Below are positions 30,839 through 43,100 of a stretch of DNA of 64,000 bases, in pieces. Both the position numbers and the translations under genes were made by a program. Within the stretch, counting starts at the first letter, position 1; every line of letters begins with the position of its first letter. The DNA is from Trametes villosa (Eukaryota; Basidiomycota; Agaricomycetes; Polyporales; Polyporaceae), in contig PUDQ02000057.1 in assembly GCA_002964805.2 (NCBI GenBank), positions 744,001-808,000 of the forward strand, given 5' to 3'. The notes under the pieces were generated by a model that saw nothing but the letters and a program-made list of their open reading frames with translations, was not told the DNA's origin and searched no databases.

Positions 30839-33800
30839 ATGGCGCCAACCAGCCGCCTCTACGCCGGCCTACTGGGCCTCCTCGCGCTCGCGGGCGGGGC
30901 GCTCGCCATCGGGCAGCCCACCTGCGCCGTGTTCAAATCCGCGCCGTCGACGTTCCCTGTCGTGAGCAACCGCCGGGCATCGCCGATCCTGCTCTCGCCC
31001 GACGAGTGGCCGGGCGTGCAGCGCGCCGCGACGGACTTTGCCTCGGACATCGAGCAGGTGACGGGCGTGAAGCCCGCGCTGCACAATGTCACCGCGCTGT
31101 CGAGTGACGCGACGTCGAAGTTTGGCGCGAACGCGATCATCGTGGGGACGCTCGGGCAGTCGGCGCTGATCGACGAGGTCCTGAACAGAACCAAGCTGGA
31201 CGTGTCGGGGATTCAGGGGAAGTGGGAGGCGTTTGTGGCGAAGGAGGTGCAAAACCCTCTCCCGGGGATCAAGAGCGCGTATGTGATTGTAGGCTCGGAC
31301 AAACGGGGGACGATCTTTGCTATGTATGACCACTCTGAGCAGTTCGGTAAGTGTCGTTTTCGCCTTCGCAGCGTGGTTGCAAACTAATCTGCCAACCAGG
31401 TGTCTCTCCCTGGTTCTGGTATGCACAACTCGCCAAACACCCAAACGTGACCTTTGACTGACTATATGCGCATAGGTGGGCCGACGTCCCGACCACGAAG
31501 CACAACGATGTTTTCGTGACCTCATCCGGCTGCTCGCACGGCTCGCCGACAGTCCAGTACCGCGCGATCTTCCTCAACGACGAGCAGCCCGCGCTCCAGA
31601 ACTGGGCGATGGAGAAGTTCACGAATGGCACTGGCGCCGCGCTGACCGGCTCGCCGTTCAACCACTTCTTCTACACGAAGCTGTACGTCCTCACGTTCTG
31701 TATTTGTGTTGCGGGGTGCATGCTGACTGGACGGGGGTAGGTTCGAGTTGATCCTGCGTTTGAAGGGCAACCACCTCTGGCCTGCGCAGTGGAGCAGGTA
31801 CGTCCTCACACCGTCTCTTCCGCGGTGTCCCGCATGTGACTAACGCTACTCGACGTTGTACAGCGCATTCGGCGTGGACGACGCGCAGAACCAAGCCCTC
31901 GCGGACTGGTACGGGATCGTGATGGGCACGAGCCACGAGGAGCCGATGATGCGCTCGATCCCCGTCGAGTGGAACCTGTTCGGGAAGGGCGCGTGGGACT
32001 ACAGCAGCAACAACGCGTCGATCTACCCGTTCTGGGTGCAGGGCGCGGAGCGCGCGAAGCCATTCGAGAACATGTGGACCGTCGGCATGCGCGGGAACGG
32101 TGCGTCGTTTTTGCTTGTGCTTTGAGGGAATGAAATGTTGACTTGTGGGATGTTTGTGTAGGCGATTGTGAGTATGAGTACGAGGGAGACGTGTGGTGTA
32201 AAGTGGCTGATGTGGGGGATAGTGCCGCTCGCGTCTACTGGAGACAACATCGCGCTGCTGGAGAAGGTCGTCGCGGACCAGCGCACCATCCTGATGAACG
32301 TCTACAACACGACCGATGTCACCCACATCCCGCAGGTCTGGACGCTCTGTGAGTCGCTCTCCACCATCACGCTCTACTGTTGTATACTCACTATATGCGC
32401 GCCTAGACAAAGAAGTCGAGGGATACTACGACCAGGGCCTGCGTGTGCCAGACGACATCACTCTTATGTGGACCGACGACAAGTACGTTAGCACCCTGCT
32501 CGAATTGCGGGCAGAGCTGACGATGATGTGTAGCTGGGGCAACGTACGTCGGAGCCCGCTTCCGAGCGAGAGGAACAGGACTGGTGGTGCCGGCGTGTAC
32601 TACCATGTACGTGGTTTCACACTTGCGTGCATGCAGTAGACTGATGGAGTGTGGTACAGGTCGACTATGTCGGTGACCCGCGAGACTACAAGTGGATCAC
32701 TGTGAGTTTCTAGCAATGCGCGTAGTTGACACGGGACGCTGACATCTCATGGGTGCACAGAGCAGCCAAATCGAGAAGGTACCCACTCGTGCTTCTTCTC
32801 ATCCCGAGTCGATGCTCACCGCCCTCCCATACAGACCTTCGAGCAAATGTCGCTCGCCGTCGCGCGCGACGCAGTCAAGATCTGGGTGCTCAACGTCGGC
32901 GACATGAAGCCGTACGAGATGCACACCGAGTGGTTCCTCACGCTCGCGTACGACGCCTCGCTCTGGACGCCACAGAACTACGCCACCTTCGCGACGCAGT
33001 GGGCGCAGCGCGAGTTCGACCTCGACGCCCGCGACGCGGCGACGGTCGCCGGCCTGCTGCACAACGTCACGCGCCACAACATGCGCCGCAAGCCCGAGCT
33101 GCTGAACTCGACGACGTACAGCCTTATCAACTATCGCGAGTAAGTCCCAGGCCCCGACTGTAGAATGCTATGTGATGGGACGCTGAGCGCATGTATCATT
33201 GCAGGGCGGACAACGTCGTCGCGGAGCTCGACAGCATGGTCGCGGCGTCCACGCAGCTGTACAACAAGCTGCCTTCGGGCGCGAAGGCGGCGTTCTTCCA
33301 GCTCGTGCACCACCCGATCCTGGCGTCTGACACCCTCACGCGCATGTGGGTCGCCGCGGGCATGAACAACCTGCGGGCGTCGCAGGCGCGCCTGAGCGCG
33401 AACGACCTCGCGAACGAGGTCGAGAGCCTGTTCATGCAAGACGCGCAGCTGGAGAAGGACTACCACAGTCTGCTCGACGGTACGTTGCATGCATTTAAGC
33501 CATACATTTTCTAAGAATCGTTGGCTGATGTTTCTTTCCTAGGAAAATGGTACGCGTTACTACAAGCCTGAACCGAGACGTTGTACTGACTAGTGTTCAG
33601 GGACCACATGATGGACCAGACGCACGTCATGTACTACTACTGGCAGCAACCCATGACCAACACGTACGTTGCGTTTCCTCTTCTACACCGCCAGACCTTT
33701 CCTGACTATCGTGTACAGCATGCCCATGATCACGAAGGTCCAACCCTCGAAGCAGGCGCTGGCAGGTGCGATGCGCATCGTGCCCGAAGGCTCGATGGGA

Positions 33801-34946
33801 GCTTGGTATGTTCTCAACGTTTTCTACAACCATGTGTCTGGTCAGGTCACTGACCATCGATGTACAGGCCAGGAGACAACCAGTTCAACTGCGCGCTCGG
33901 CTACGGTTGCGGGAACCCCTCCCTGACCATCGACTCATTCACCCCGACCGGGAACCGCTTCATCGACGTCGGCGCCGGCGGGCCCACCCCGTTCACGTTC
34001 ACTGTTACGAGCAACGCCGCCTGGGTGAAGATCTCGCCGTCGAAGGGCTCGATCTCCCCGAGCAATCCGGAGCAGCGGGTGTTCCTCTCTGTCGACTGGA
34101 GCAAGGTCACTGGGGCGCAGACCGCGTCGCTTACGTTCACTGCGACGCCGCAGAACCAGTCGCGGCTGTCTGTCTCGGCTACGCTCACTGCGAACCACAC
34201 GGCTGTTCCTAGTGGCTTCAAAGGTGAGGTGCACCGATATCTGCCTCTGGTGGCATGGATTGAACGTCCTTTACAGGTTTCGTGGAGGGAGACGGGGCTG
34301 TGTCGATCGAAGCTGCCCACGCCTCCAGGAACACGACTGTCCAGGGCATCACTTGGACCGAGCTCCCCGGACACGGACGCACGCTGTCCGCCGTCACTCC
34401 CTGGCCCCGCGGTGGCAATGAGCTCAACTTCACCGCAGGCAGCGGCCCCAGCATGTGAGTGTAACTTCTCCACATCCAATCTCCTGTTTCTGACTCTTGC
34501 CGCCTACCACTTAGTGAGTACGACTTCTTCCTCTTCAACACCAAAAACCAGGGCGGGAACGTGACGGTCACCGCGCTCGTCTCGCCGTCGCTGAACACGC
34601 TCGGGGACGACCGCCCGCTCGGACTCGCGTTCCAGATCGACGACGGCGCGCCGAAGACGAACTACTTCGTGCCCGCGTCCGTGCCCGGCCAGGTCCCCGG
34701 GCCGTGGAACGGGAACGACGGTTGGGTCGCGAACAGCATCATTTCCGTCCCTGTCGTGCTCCCCGTGCAGCCCGGCGCGCATACGCTGAAGGTGTGGATG
34801 ATCGAGCCGACGGTCGTCCTTCAAAAGATTGTCATTGGTGCGTACTTGTTTTACGCAGGTTTGGTGGGATGTGCTAATGTCCATGTGCAGATACGGGCGG
34901 TGTCCGCCCGAGTTACTTGGGCCCGCCTGAGAGTATCCGCGTATAG
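30839..34946 (+). CDS. Secreted GH115 xylan alpha-glucuronidase
   Basis: Glycoside hydrolase family 115 enzyme, which removes (4-O-methyl-)glucuronic acid side chains from xylan; an extracellular hemicellulase. The signal peptide MAPTSRLYAGLLGLLALAGGALA precedes the N-terminal domain (SPDEWPGVQRAATDFASDIEQVTG). Family landmarks include GTIFAMYDHSEQFGVSPWFWWADVP, FELILRLKGNHLWPAQW, MGTSHEEPMMR, NMWTVGMRGNGD, DDITLMWTDDNWGNVR, YYHVDYVGDPRDYKW, NVGDMKPYEMHTEWFL and QTHVMYYYWQQP. The C-terminal beta domain (GFVEGDGAVSIEAAHASRNT to the stop) resembles the usual accessory domain. About 980 aa from some 18 exons, with microexons of 6 nt (32162-32167), 18 nt (32761-32778) and 7 nt (33543-33549). The frame is continuous throughout, so the gene appears intact. 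Confidence 0.92.
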
Positions 34947-35126
34947 TCCGAAGCCGAGCTCTCCTGTAAACTTACAAAGTGAATCACTCCAGTGTACTAC
35001 TACCCAGCACAATACCACATTTATTCTTCCGCTTCGCAATCTTAGGAGTGTTCTTGCCAGTGCGCCCTCATGCGTCGAGACAATCTCTGGTCCGATGGAG
35101 GATCCCATGCATGGGCGCTACGCCAC

Positions 35127-35224
35127 GCTCTCGTCTAATGGCTATGATATCAGATTCCTATCTTAGCTGTTAGCTGGAGAGGTTTGTTATCTGAAGGTTC
35201 CGGGTTCGAGTCCCGGCGGGAGTA
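35127..35224 (+). tRNA. tRNA-Arg(CCT) with 28-nt intron; 5' part looks shortened (possible pseudogene)
   Basis: The anticodon arm is TCAGA-TTCCTA | intron 35161-35188 | A-TCTGA, giving anticodon CCT for Arg. The intron contains AGG (35180-35182), which can pair with the anticodon as tRNA introns commonly do. The T arm is perfect: CCGGG-TTCGAGT-CCCGG, with B box GGTTCGAGTCC at 35203-35213. The 3' acceptor CGGGAGT can pair with GCTCTCG at 35127-35133 (two G-U pairs), but that leaves no room for positions 8-9 and a full D stem, as if about three nucleotides were missing. A TTTTT at about 35258 could terminate Pol III. Confidence 0.6.
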
Positions 35225-35522
35225 GTCGGCTACCATGCTTTGACCCACGCGGTCAGGTTTTTGACGTCAAGGGAGACTGGAGGAGATAGTGCAGGCGTCC
35301 CAGATGTGCGGACTCGGAGGATCTGAATGCGATGGGAGCATGGGAAAGCGTTGAGTAGCGGTGAATTGAGTTCAGGCAGAACACGTGGAACAGACCCCGA
35401 AGAACTCGGACTCGCTTCTTGCTTCCCAACCGCCATCTGCCCACGCGATCTCCCGCTCGCTCTCTGGCTCGCCTGCTTGCGCCGTCTGCATTCTCACCGC
35501 TGGGCACCTGTGACTGGCAGCT
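35225..35522. other. Spacer between tRNA locus and Mpp6-like gene
   Basis: Holds the promoter of the Mpp6-like gene. Nothing else recognised. Confidence 0.4.
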
Positions 35523-36377
35523 ATGGCTGGAAAGACTCTGAGCAATGGCACGATGGCCCTGCGCTTCATGCAAAACGCGCAGCGCGCGAAGCAGCAGGCT
35601 CAGGTCGAGCTCGAACAGGCGAAGATAAAGGACGACGCGGAGTGGTCCGTCTCGCAGGAAATCAAGGACGCGTGGGGTATTGGCCAGAGCTCGGGCTCGA
35701 GGTGCGTCGCGATCTCGCTCACGATTGACGCAAGCCACCGAGCACCATACATTTTCGGCAGCAGTACCGACGTTGTGTACGAGGCGTCCTACGTGCCCTT
35801 CATATTCCAATCGGACGCGGGAGAAGCGTCCTCGAGCTCGCACCAGGAAGAGCAGCCGAGGCTGAGAGGCCGCCGCACATTCAATGCGCGCGGGGAGGAG
35901 GTCGTGAAAGAGGTAAGTCTTACGTCGCCTGTCTTCGGCGGAACACGAGCGTTCACACGAATGTCGCTGCAGGAGAAACCACAGGAGCAGGACGAAGTGG
36001 CGGTACCGGATACCCAAGACCAAAAACCGCCTGGCTCGAGACTTGAAAAGCGACCGACCTCGATATCGGGCTTTAGGGCTCCCATATCAACAGCGAAAGA
36101 TGGCAAGAAAACGCGTACAAAAACGGTCCAGGAGCTCATCCGTGAAGATATCTCTGTACGGCCACCGGCATCCATGCAGCCTCCGCCACCAGTGGTAAAA
36201 TCAGAGGAGGGCTTCGTCAAGCCCGCAGGCGTGGACGAGCCCGCGCGGACTGCGCGCAAAGCGCCTCCCTCGGGCAATCGCGTAAAGCGAGAGCGCGGTC
36301 AGGAGGACGGCACTGATCGCTCGGGATTGGATGGGAAGAAGCGGAAGAAGAAAAAGAGAGACGCGAGCGTCGTATGA
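35523..36377 (+). CDS. Mpp6-like nuclear exosome cofactor (MPHOSPH6 family)
   Basis: RNA-binding nuclear exosome cofactor of the M-phase phosphoprotein 6 family. Exons 35523-35701, 35762-35912 and 35973-36377 (735 nt, 244 aa), introns 60 nt each. The N-terminal family motif is recognisable as LSNGTMALRFMQNAQRAKQQ, corresponding to the LSxxxxxMKFMQR core; the middle motif as YEASYVPFIFQSD and RGRRTFNARGEEVVKE. The C-terminal half is low-complexity with Lys/Arg-rich signals (KKTRTKTVQELI; GKKRKKKKRDASVV), fitting a nuclear protein that binds RNA. The protein is longer than yeast Mpp6 because of this tail. Moderate certainty, since only two short motifs are conserved. Confidence 0.65.
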   Translation: MAGKTLSNGTMALRFMQNAQRAKQQAQVELEQAKIKDDAEWSVSQEIKDAWGIGQSSGSRCVAISLTIDASHRAPYIFGSSTDVVYEASYVPFIFQSDAGEASSSSHQEEQPRLRGRRTFNARGEEVVKEVSLTSPVFGGTRAFTRMSLQEKPQEQDEVAVPDTQDQKPPGSRLEKRPTSISGFRAPISTAKDGKKTRTKTVQELIREDISVRPPASMQPPPPVVKSEEGFVKPAGVDEPARTARKAPPSGNRVKRERGQEDGTDRSGLDGKKRKKKKRDASVV

Positions 36378-36953
36378 GTTTGTTCCTCCCTGGCTCTTTC
36401 TATCTGGATGAGGCCACTCTTCGCGACGTGAGGCGTCGAAAGTTCTGTACTGTGGCGTCGGCCGCGCGAGTGAGCGGCCGTGTAATACATATTGTACGTG
36501 ATACGCGCTATCGTCTTCCCTTTACCAGTTTATGGGTGCTTATATCCACCGCCCTAGCTACCGAGTGCTTCGCCGGGGTCATTACTCTCGAACGGCCGAC
36601 CCATGACTGTCTAGACCACACGCACCACCAATCGCGAGACTCCGGCTGACCGTTTCGCAGAAGCGTTCTTGCCACATATCGCTGCGGATCTGTCCAACCC
36701 TCTGGCGCTCCGTCCACAATATGGAAACTGGTATGTACCGGGCGGCGCATGCCTGGCCTGAACCTCGCGGACGATGACGAACCGTCACCACTCGCGTACC
36801 GCTCCCGCTGTCCCTTGTCATCGCTTGCCCCTTAGAGGTTCGCCCGGGGGCTATCAATAGCGGCTGTCGCGGAGGCTTCGTCTCACAAGGTAAGCACGTC
36901 CACGTACTCGACGCCCTCCACGACAGTAAGGTCCCGCTTCGCCAGGGGTGACG

Positions 36954-37138
36954 TCTACTTATCGCCGCCCGCGTTGCCAGATGTCCCTCTGTGGCGCGTT
37001 CGCGCAGCGAATATCGTAAACCCAGTACCAGGTCTGTTCGATGCCCATGTCTGGCCATGGGCTCTGTGTGCCCGTGGCGTAGTTTTGCCACATGTGTGCA
37101 TCCTCTAGGCACCGCCCGATACAGCCCGGCGTCCATGG
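36954..37138 (-). pseudogene. Trp-rich coding remnant or unannotated exon
   Basis: Reading on the minus strand gives a short open stretch with protein-like composition: TPGCIGRCLEDAHMWQNYATG, then SPWPDMGIEQTWYWVYDIRCANAPQRDIWQRGRR and a stop. Seven aromatic Trp/Tyr codons in about 57 residues are unusual for the surrounding Arg/Ala-rich random frames. No family was recognised and no neighbouring exon was found, so this may be an eroded gene fragment. Confidence 0.25.
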
Positions 37139-40100
37139 TAAGTAAGTGTTCCTTCCTCCACACGCCGGCTCCGCATTCGCTGCGCGGTGGACGAATGGAT
37201 GCCGAGCTGCGCCAGCCAGAAGGCCCCGTGCCGGCGCAGCCTCTGCGCTCGTAGTCTCAAACCTTGAGCTTGCCCTCCGGAAGCGACGCAGAACGGGAGT
37301 TGTTTACGGCACTCACAACCACCGGCTGCCTAGACCACGAAGCTGGGAGCGGCCAATCAAACATCTGGTGCGGATGGTTTCCTGCTTGAGCTGAGGTGCG
37401 TCAGAGCCCGCGATACCTGTTTGGATGTGATCACACACGGCGGTGTACATTGTCAGATTTTGCGAAGAACGTAATGGCAATATCTACGTGACATGTTCGC
37501 ATACTGGTGACCTAGCCATCGACGCCGCGCATTACAGCAAGGGTCCATGCATAAACGTACGCTGGATATGTCGAGCCATTCATATCAATCGGATTGCACG
37601 ACACGAGGCTCACACTGCCGCTGACGAATCAGTGAGCTTCTCTCCCGCACGCTGATCCACTGCCTCCGCTAAGTGCACGAACCTGCGAACCTGCCACCCA
37701 GGCACGCGCCCCCCACACACGACCCGCCTCGCCAGCTCCGAGCAGCCCCGGAATAGCAGGACGTGCTCCGTGCAGCGGCCCCTCCAGCCCCGCGCTTCGA
37801 CCGCTTCGGATACTCACCGTCCAGGGCCACAGTGCAGCCGACGCGATGCGACGCGTCTTCCAGGGTCACAGGCGTCCCCGGTGTCGTAATGCGCGTCGCA
37901 CGCCTGCGCGTGCTCTCGTCCGCCGTGCGCCGTGCGCCGGCCGCGCGCATCCTGCAGTGATTCGGGACCCTAGCATTCCCTTCGCGAGCGGACACGTTCC
38001 GGTGGGCATGCGCGGTTCGGTCGCTCGCGGGCGGCCATCGCACTGCTGCAGAGCCCCACGGCGCGAAGATGGCCCACTGGGGGCTTCTACACCCGCATGT
38101 GCGGCGAGGCGAGGCGCCGCTGGGCAGCGCAGCGGTTCTTGGGGTGTTTGCTCAGTCAGCACCGAGCAATATTGGGGAGGAACGTTGCTCGGCATGGACG
38201 CGGCGCTGACCGGGATATCAGGCGTCTTGCAGCGTTCCCCTCCCCACGCCTCAATCCATCTGTAGAAGACGAAGGCGAAGTTGAGAACTCGAGAACGCTG
38301 GGCGACTGGCTCCGACCTACGAGCGTTCACACCTCCGAACCTTCGTGCAAGCACTCGCGTTCGATGCAGCGGGGGGCGCCTCCGAGGTCCAAGGTTCGCC
38401 CCGGCAATGCGCGCACACTGCGAGGCTTGCGTCCTTTCTGCTGTGGGGTGCCTCGCCGGAGCTCGAGGCACGTCGGCGTTCTCGGTTCCTGGCTCTTCTG
38501 CGGCTTCTGCGCGCTGAGGGCTAGTGGATTGCCTATGCGAGACGGTGCGTGGCCTGCTGGGCTTGAGCTTGAGCTTGAATTAACAGAGATGCCCGGCGAT
38601 GCCACACTGCTTGTGTACATGCCTGAGTCCCGTTTGCAGGGCCTGCCTATTCCAGATGTTTCCAGTAAGCGCGTTGGGTGTCCAGTCGCCTGCCTTTCTG
38701 ACTCGTCATGCAATCCCAAGGTGTACACGAGGCATATATCCCGGGAGAGTTGCGGTGCTCAGAAGGATGACGCCGGCAACCAGCTTTCCTCCTGCGCACA
38801 CCGGGCCTGTCGCGGAGTCGCCGCGCCTGACAGCCGCACCGGGGCGGGCGCGCCAGAGATAGACCCCAATGGGAACACGCGAAGCGACACGCCCGGGCTC
38901 GTGTATGCCTTCCTGCGCCGCACCGTGACGGCTCGGACGTCTCGATATACCCTACCACGAACACGCAGACGAACATAGCAGCGCCGTGGCCTCAGCGGGC
39001 GCGCCCGGCGCCGGGCTCGGACGCCGTATCAAACCCAGCGTCGAAGGTTCTGTCACCGCACCGCCGCTAGCTGGATGCGCGAGCGCATGCAGCAGGTATC
39101 CTGCGTGCTCGCAGGGTGCAGGAGGCGACGATCGCCACCCCGAGCGGGCGATACGCCGACGTAGTGGGGCAAATCACTTCTCCCCCTGGGCTCGTGATAG
39201 TCGGCGGCGCCTCGCCAGACGGTCACACCGCGGCTTGCAGCTTCGAAGGATGGCTGAAGCCATATGGCTGCAAGTAGCACGTCGTGGCGTGGGACATCCC
39301 GATGTGTCCCCAGGCTGCCCGAGGACGCCAAGTGCGGCAGATGGGCGACCACAGTCCGATGTGCCCCAGGGACTCGGGAGTCGGAGGGCTGTGGGGGAGG
39401 GGTCGTGGCGGAGGATCAGGTTCTCGGGGGGGATCTGCGCTGCTAGCGTCCCGCCAGGACGCCTGCGCGCGCATGACATCACGGGAGGTGCGCCAGAGCT
39501 CGCGTCCGGGGGTCCCGAGAGAAAGAGAGGGCGTCGGACGGAGTCGAAGCCGGGACGGCCGGGGTTTGGCGAGGCGATCTGGGGTTGCTGAGTCGTTACG
39601 TCGCCGCGCGTGGTTGGTGCTGTTCAGCGCACCTATAAGTCATTGTTGTGGCGATGGGTGAAGGAATGCCTTCGAAGACTGACCGTGACTTACGTCTGCT
39701 GTGAACACTTTCTATCATATGATCACCCCCAGTGCTTCATGGTACTACATGGACATGTGCGGACGCGTGAAACGGCGCCGCAACCGGTCCAAGCGCGTCC
39801 AGCCTGTGCATGATAGATTGGCTGTACCTGAGTTCATTAGCTCCCCTCTCATCCCCTTCACTATCACCGCCTAAACGACGCCTACGGCCCTCGTGAATGA
39901 CTGCCCTTCGCCTATCCCCGCGGATATCCGAGCCTCACCCGTCGGCGACAAGCCATCCAACGCAGGATCGAACGCGCCTCCGGACCACCTGCACGGCGCG
40001 TCGCCCACGAAGCCCGGGGCTACGAACCCGAAGCCTGCGATTTGCAACGGGGTGGTAACCTTGCGTATGCGGCGAAGCACTTGCAGAAGAGAAGCCCGCA

Positions 40101-43100
40101 GCGTGAGGCGCGAAGCTCGAACCGTCGGAGGCAGACTCCCAGCTTCTGAATCTCGAGGGCGCGCGGCGGCGAGAGCTGGCCAGAAGGGATGCCGTATCTC
40201 TCCGGGTGCGGAGGGCGAGGGGCGCGAGATACGCGCCAGAAGTAGAAGCAGGAGTAGAGGAAGAAGACGAAGCAGCTTTGCAGCAGGACCGACCATCCGC
40301 AGGGCTGGCCGCGACACTGCTTCTCCTAGCCGGCGAGGACCTGCGCGGCGCTTCGCGAACGGAATGGCGCGCGAGTCGCCGGGAGGTGCTCCTGGAAGTC
40401 CCGCCGCGTAGCCGCGCCCTAGCCCCGAGAAGCATTGCGGGACCCTCACGGGGGACCGAGGATGAGGGCTAGGGCCGGTGAGAGCGAGTGGGAGTCGAGG
40501 GGGAGGCGGGCTGGGTAGTCCGTAGGTGTGCATTCGTCTTGATTGCTTGTGGGGATAGTCCATGTACTGAATGAACTCTCGAGTCTGGTTCTTGGACGTC
40601 CTAGGCCTGGGCTACGACCGGCGGGACTGTGGGAACGGGCGTGGTTGGGCCGGTATGTCTGGAATACCATAGGTGAGAGTAGGCGCGGGTGAGAAGTCGT
40701 GGAAGATAGGAACATAGCATGTCCTAGTGTTGAATCCAGGTACGGCGGCAAGCTTGCACGGTATCCTGCATTGCTGAGCCGATGGTCGCGTGCTTAATGA
40801 TATATCATTGACTGCGTGCGATGATTGACCACAGTGCAAAGCTGGATCAAGGGCACCTACGCTGCTGGACACCGGCAACTAATAAATTGGCGATACTTAT
40901 GGGTAATACAGTCAAGATACGCGGATTATGAGGTCGCGTGCTTCTCTGGCTGCTAGGTGAGCATATGATCTCCCCAGCATGAATATCAAGGAAGACACAC
41001 CTTATCGAATATACACTCCCAACATACGGAAGCGCGGGTGCAATGCCCTGCCCTTACGACATAGTCTCCGAAGGACACGGGAAGAAGTCGGAGTAAAACC
41101 GCGATCCCAAAGTCCCGGCCGCCTGGGCGTCCAAGGCACCAACGCACAAGCGCGACATGGGTGGGTAGATATAGACGAGCAGACGTACAACCTGACACAA
41201 ATGTCACATTGTACCCTGGGATGCGAGTTGTCAGTGTACCGCGTATGGCGTTTCGGCGTCGCCACGCACCTGCGCTCCACTCCGCATTCCACTCCGCTCT
41301 GCACGGCGGGGCGTTCGACGCCACGGGAAGGCGCATAAGCGCAGACGACAGGTGCGTAGGGCGAACCTACTATCAAAGCGGAACGATGTACGTACGGCGC
41401 CACGTCTCGGGTGCCACGGGCATACCCTGTCGGACGCCTGCAGTACCGCCAACGGCCTGCGTGAACGGCAGGAGCGGCTGACCAGCGCGGGTGCAGACAT
41501 GCCGCGCACGTAGGCCGGGGTGCGTGTCATATAGTATGCGCGAACGTTCCGCATGGCGGGATGCGCGCCAGTACATGCGCGAGTGCAGGGCATGACATCG
41601 GCGAATGTCATCATAGCCGCGCTTCTTGTCTCTTCACCCCATGTCTGGGAACGCGAAGGTTTGTTCCAGCATTCCGCCACCGACGTTGTGGGGACCTAAC
41701 CGCATATGTCGTGGAGTGGAATGCCCCCGAGAGAACCTAAGATGTGACGGTCGCTACGCTGCGCTGTCGGATCTGGTAAGAAAAAAAGTCGATGACACGC
41801 AAGGGCCGGTGGTGGAACAGAGGCCGGGATCTGACGTACTTTGAACTCTGACAGGAGATGTCAACAGGCGCGTTGTTGATCACCGGTATGGCGTCCCTGG
41901 CTGACAGGTGGCAACCGACGCGAAGTCGACTTCCTGGGGACTTTGCACGCATGCCCTCGGTATCGCCGCACAGAAGTCCATGTTGTGGAAAACCTGTTCG
42001 GAACATACCTCGTCAGAAGACACCCGGAATGTACGAACGACTAAGCGAGATGTGGCCGCAGCATGTGGAGGCGCAGACGGCTGTCTGTGATGCGCTCTGG
42101 GCTGTCATGGCGGTAGCGTGAGGGACGTGCAATTGCCTCCGCGAAGCTCATGTCCGCCGGCACGACAGGCGCGCATGCGCGGGGAGCTGCGATCGCCGAC
42201 ATTGCTGTAAATTGAATCAGGGGCGAGTGATGCATATGTCGACAGCTCACATCTGCGCAATATGTTTCGGTGCACGTACTGCGCACCCGCCGCCGCCGGC
42301 CAAATCGCGTGAATCCGATGCGCCCGCGCACCACCATGAGCGTCCGGCGCACCCTCGGTCGTCAATCAAAACGCACCGTTGACGCTGCAGATAAGTGCGC
42401 CAGGCGCACCAGGGCGCCGCAGCTGCTGCACACTAGGCATCCCCCGGCTCTAACCATCCCAAGCTTGTTGAGCCCACTGCGCCATCGCGAAACTGGCGAT
42501 CCAGCACATCGGCTCTGCGGTGGCGTCGTGCACAAGGTTCGCACATACGTGCTTCTCGCGAACAAGATCGGAGTGTGCAGGACGTACCGTCCGGCGCGCG
42601 GATTGGCTCGCGCGGTACAAAGCGGTGCCCCGCTCTCGGCGGTGGCGGTCGGAAATTTCTTCATGGACGATGTGAGCACATCATGTCCGTCCGGATCCTG
42701 CGACAGACGTCAGCATTACATCTATATGTGTGGCATCGCGGTCAGCCACTCGAGCGGAGATGGCTGCCAGCCATGCGATAGAGCGGGCTGACTTACCGTC
42801 GTGCACCGATCATCTTCAGACTTCAGAGGTGCATGATCGAGCACATGTCGAGGGCGATCAGAGGGAGAGCCAGCCAGCGCAGAAGGAAGAAGACGCCGGG
42901 GCTGAGCGCGCCGGGTTGCGACCACGATCGCGCGCGGCGCGGAGGCTTCCTCGATCCCGCATCGTAATCGCGCGATCAAGTCAGCTCCTGCCACTGTCCG
43001 CCGCAAAGTGACAATGTCACGGCGGCTGACGGGAACCGTCCGGAGATGGCAAGCGTAGCACTGGCACTGGCAGATGGCACCGTCTCGGCAGGCGGCGTGT

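Noticed and set aside
39871..40563. 230-codon minus-strand frame with a Leu-rich hydrophobic run
   Set aside because: The Leu run comes from a repeated AGAAGCAG-like stretch; overlapping frames on the other strand are equally long and no family motif is present.
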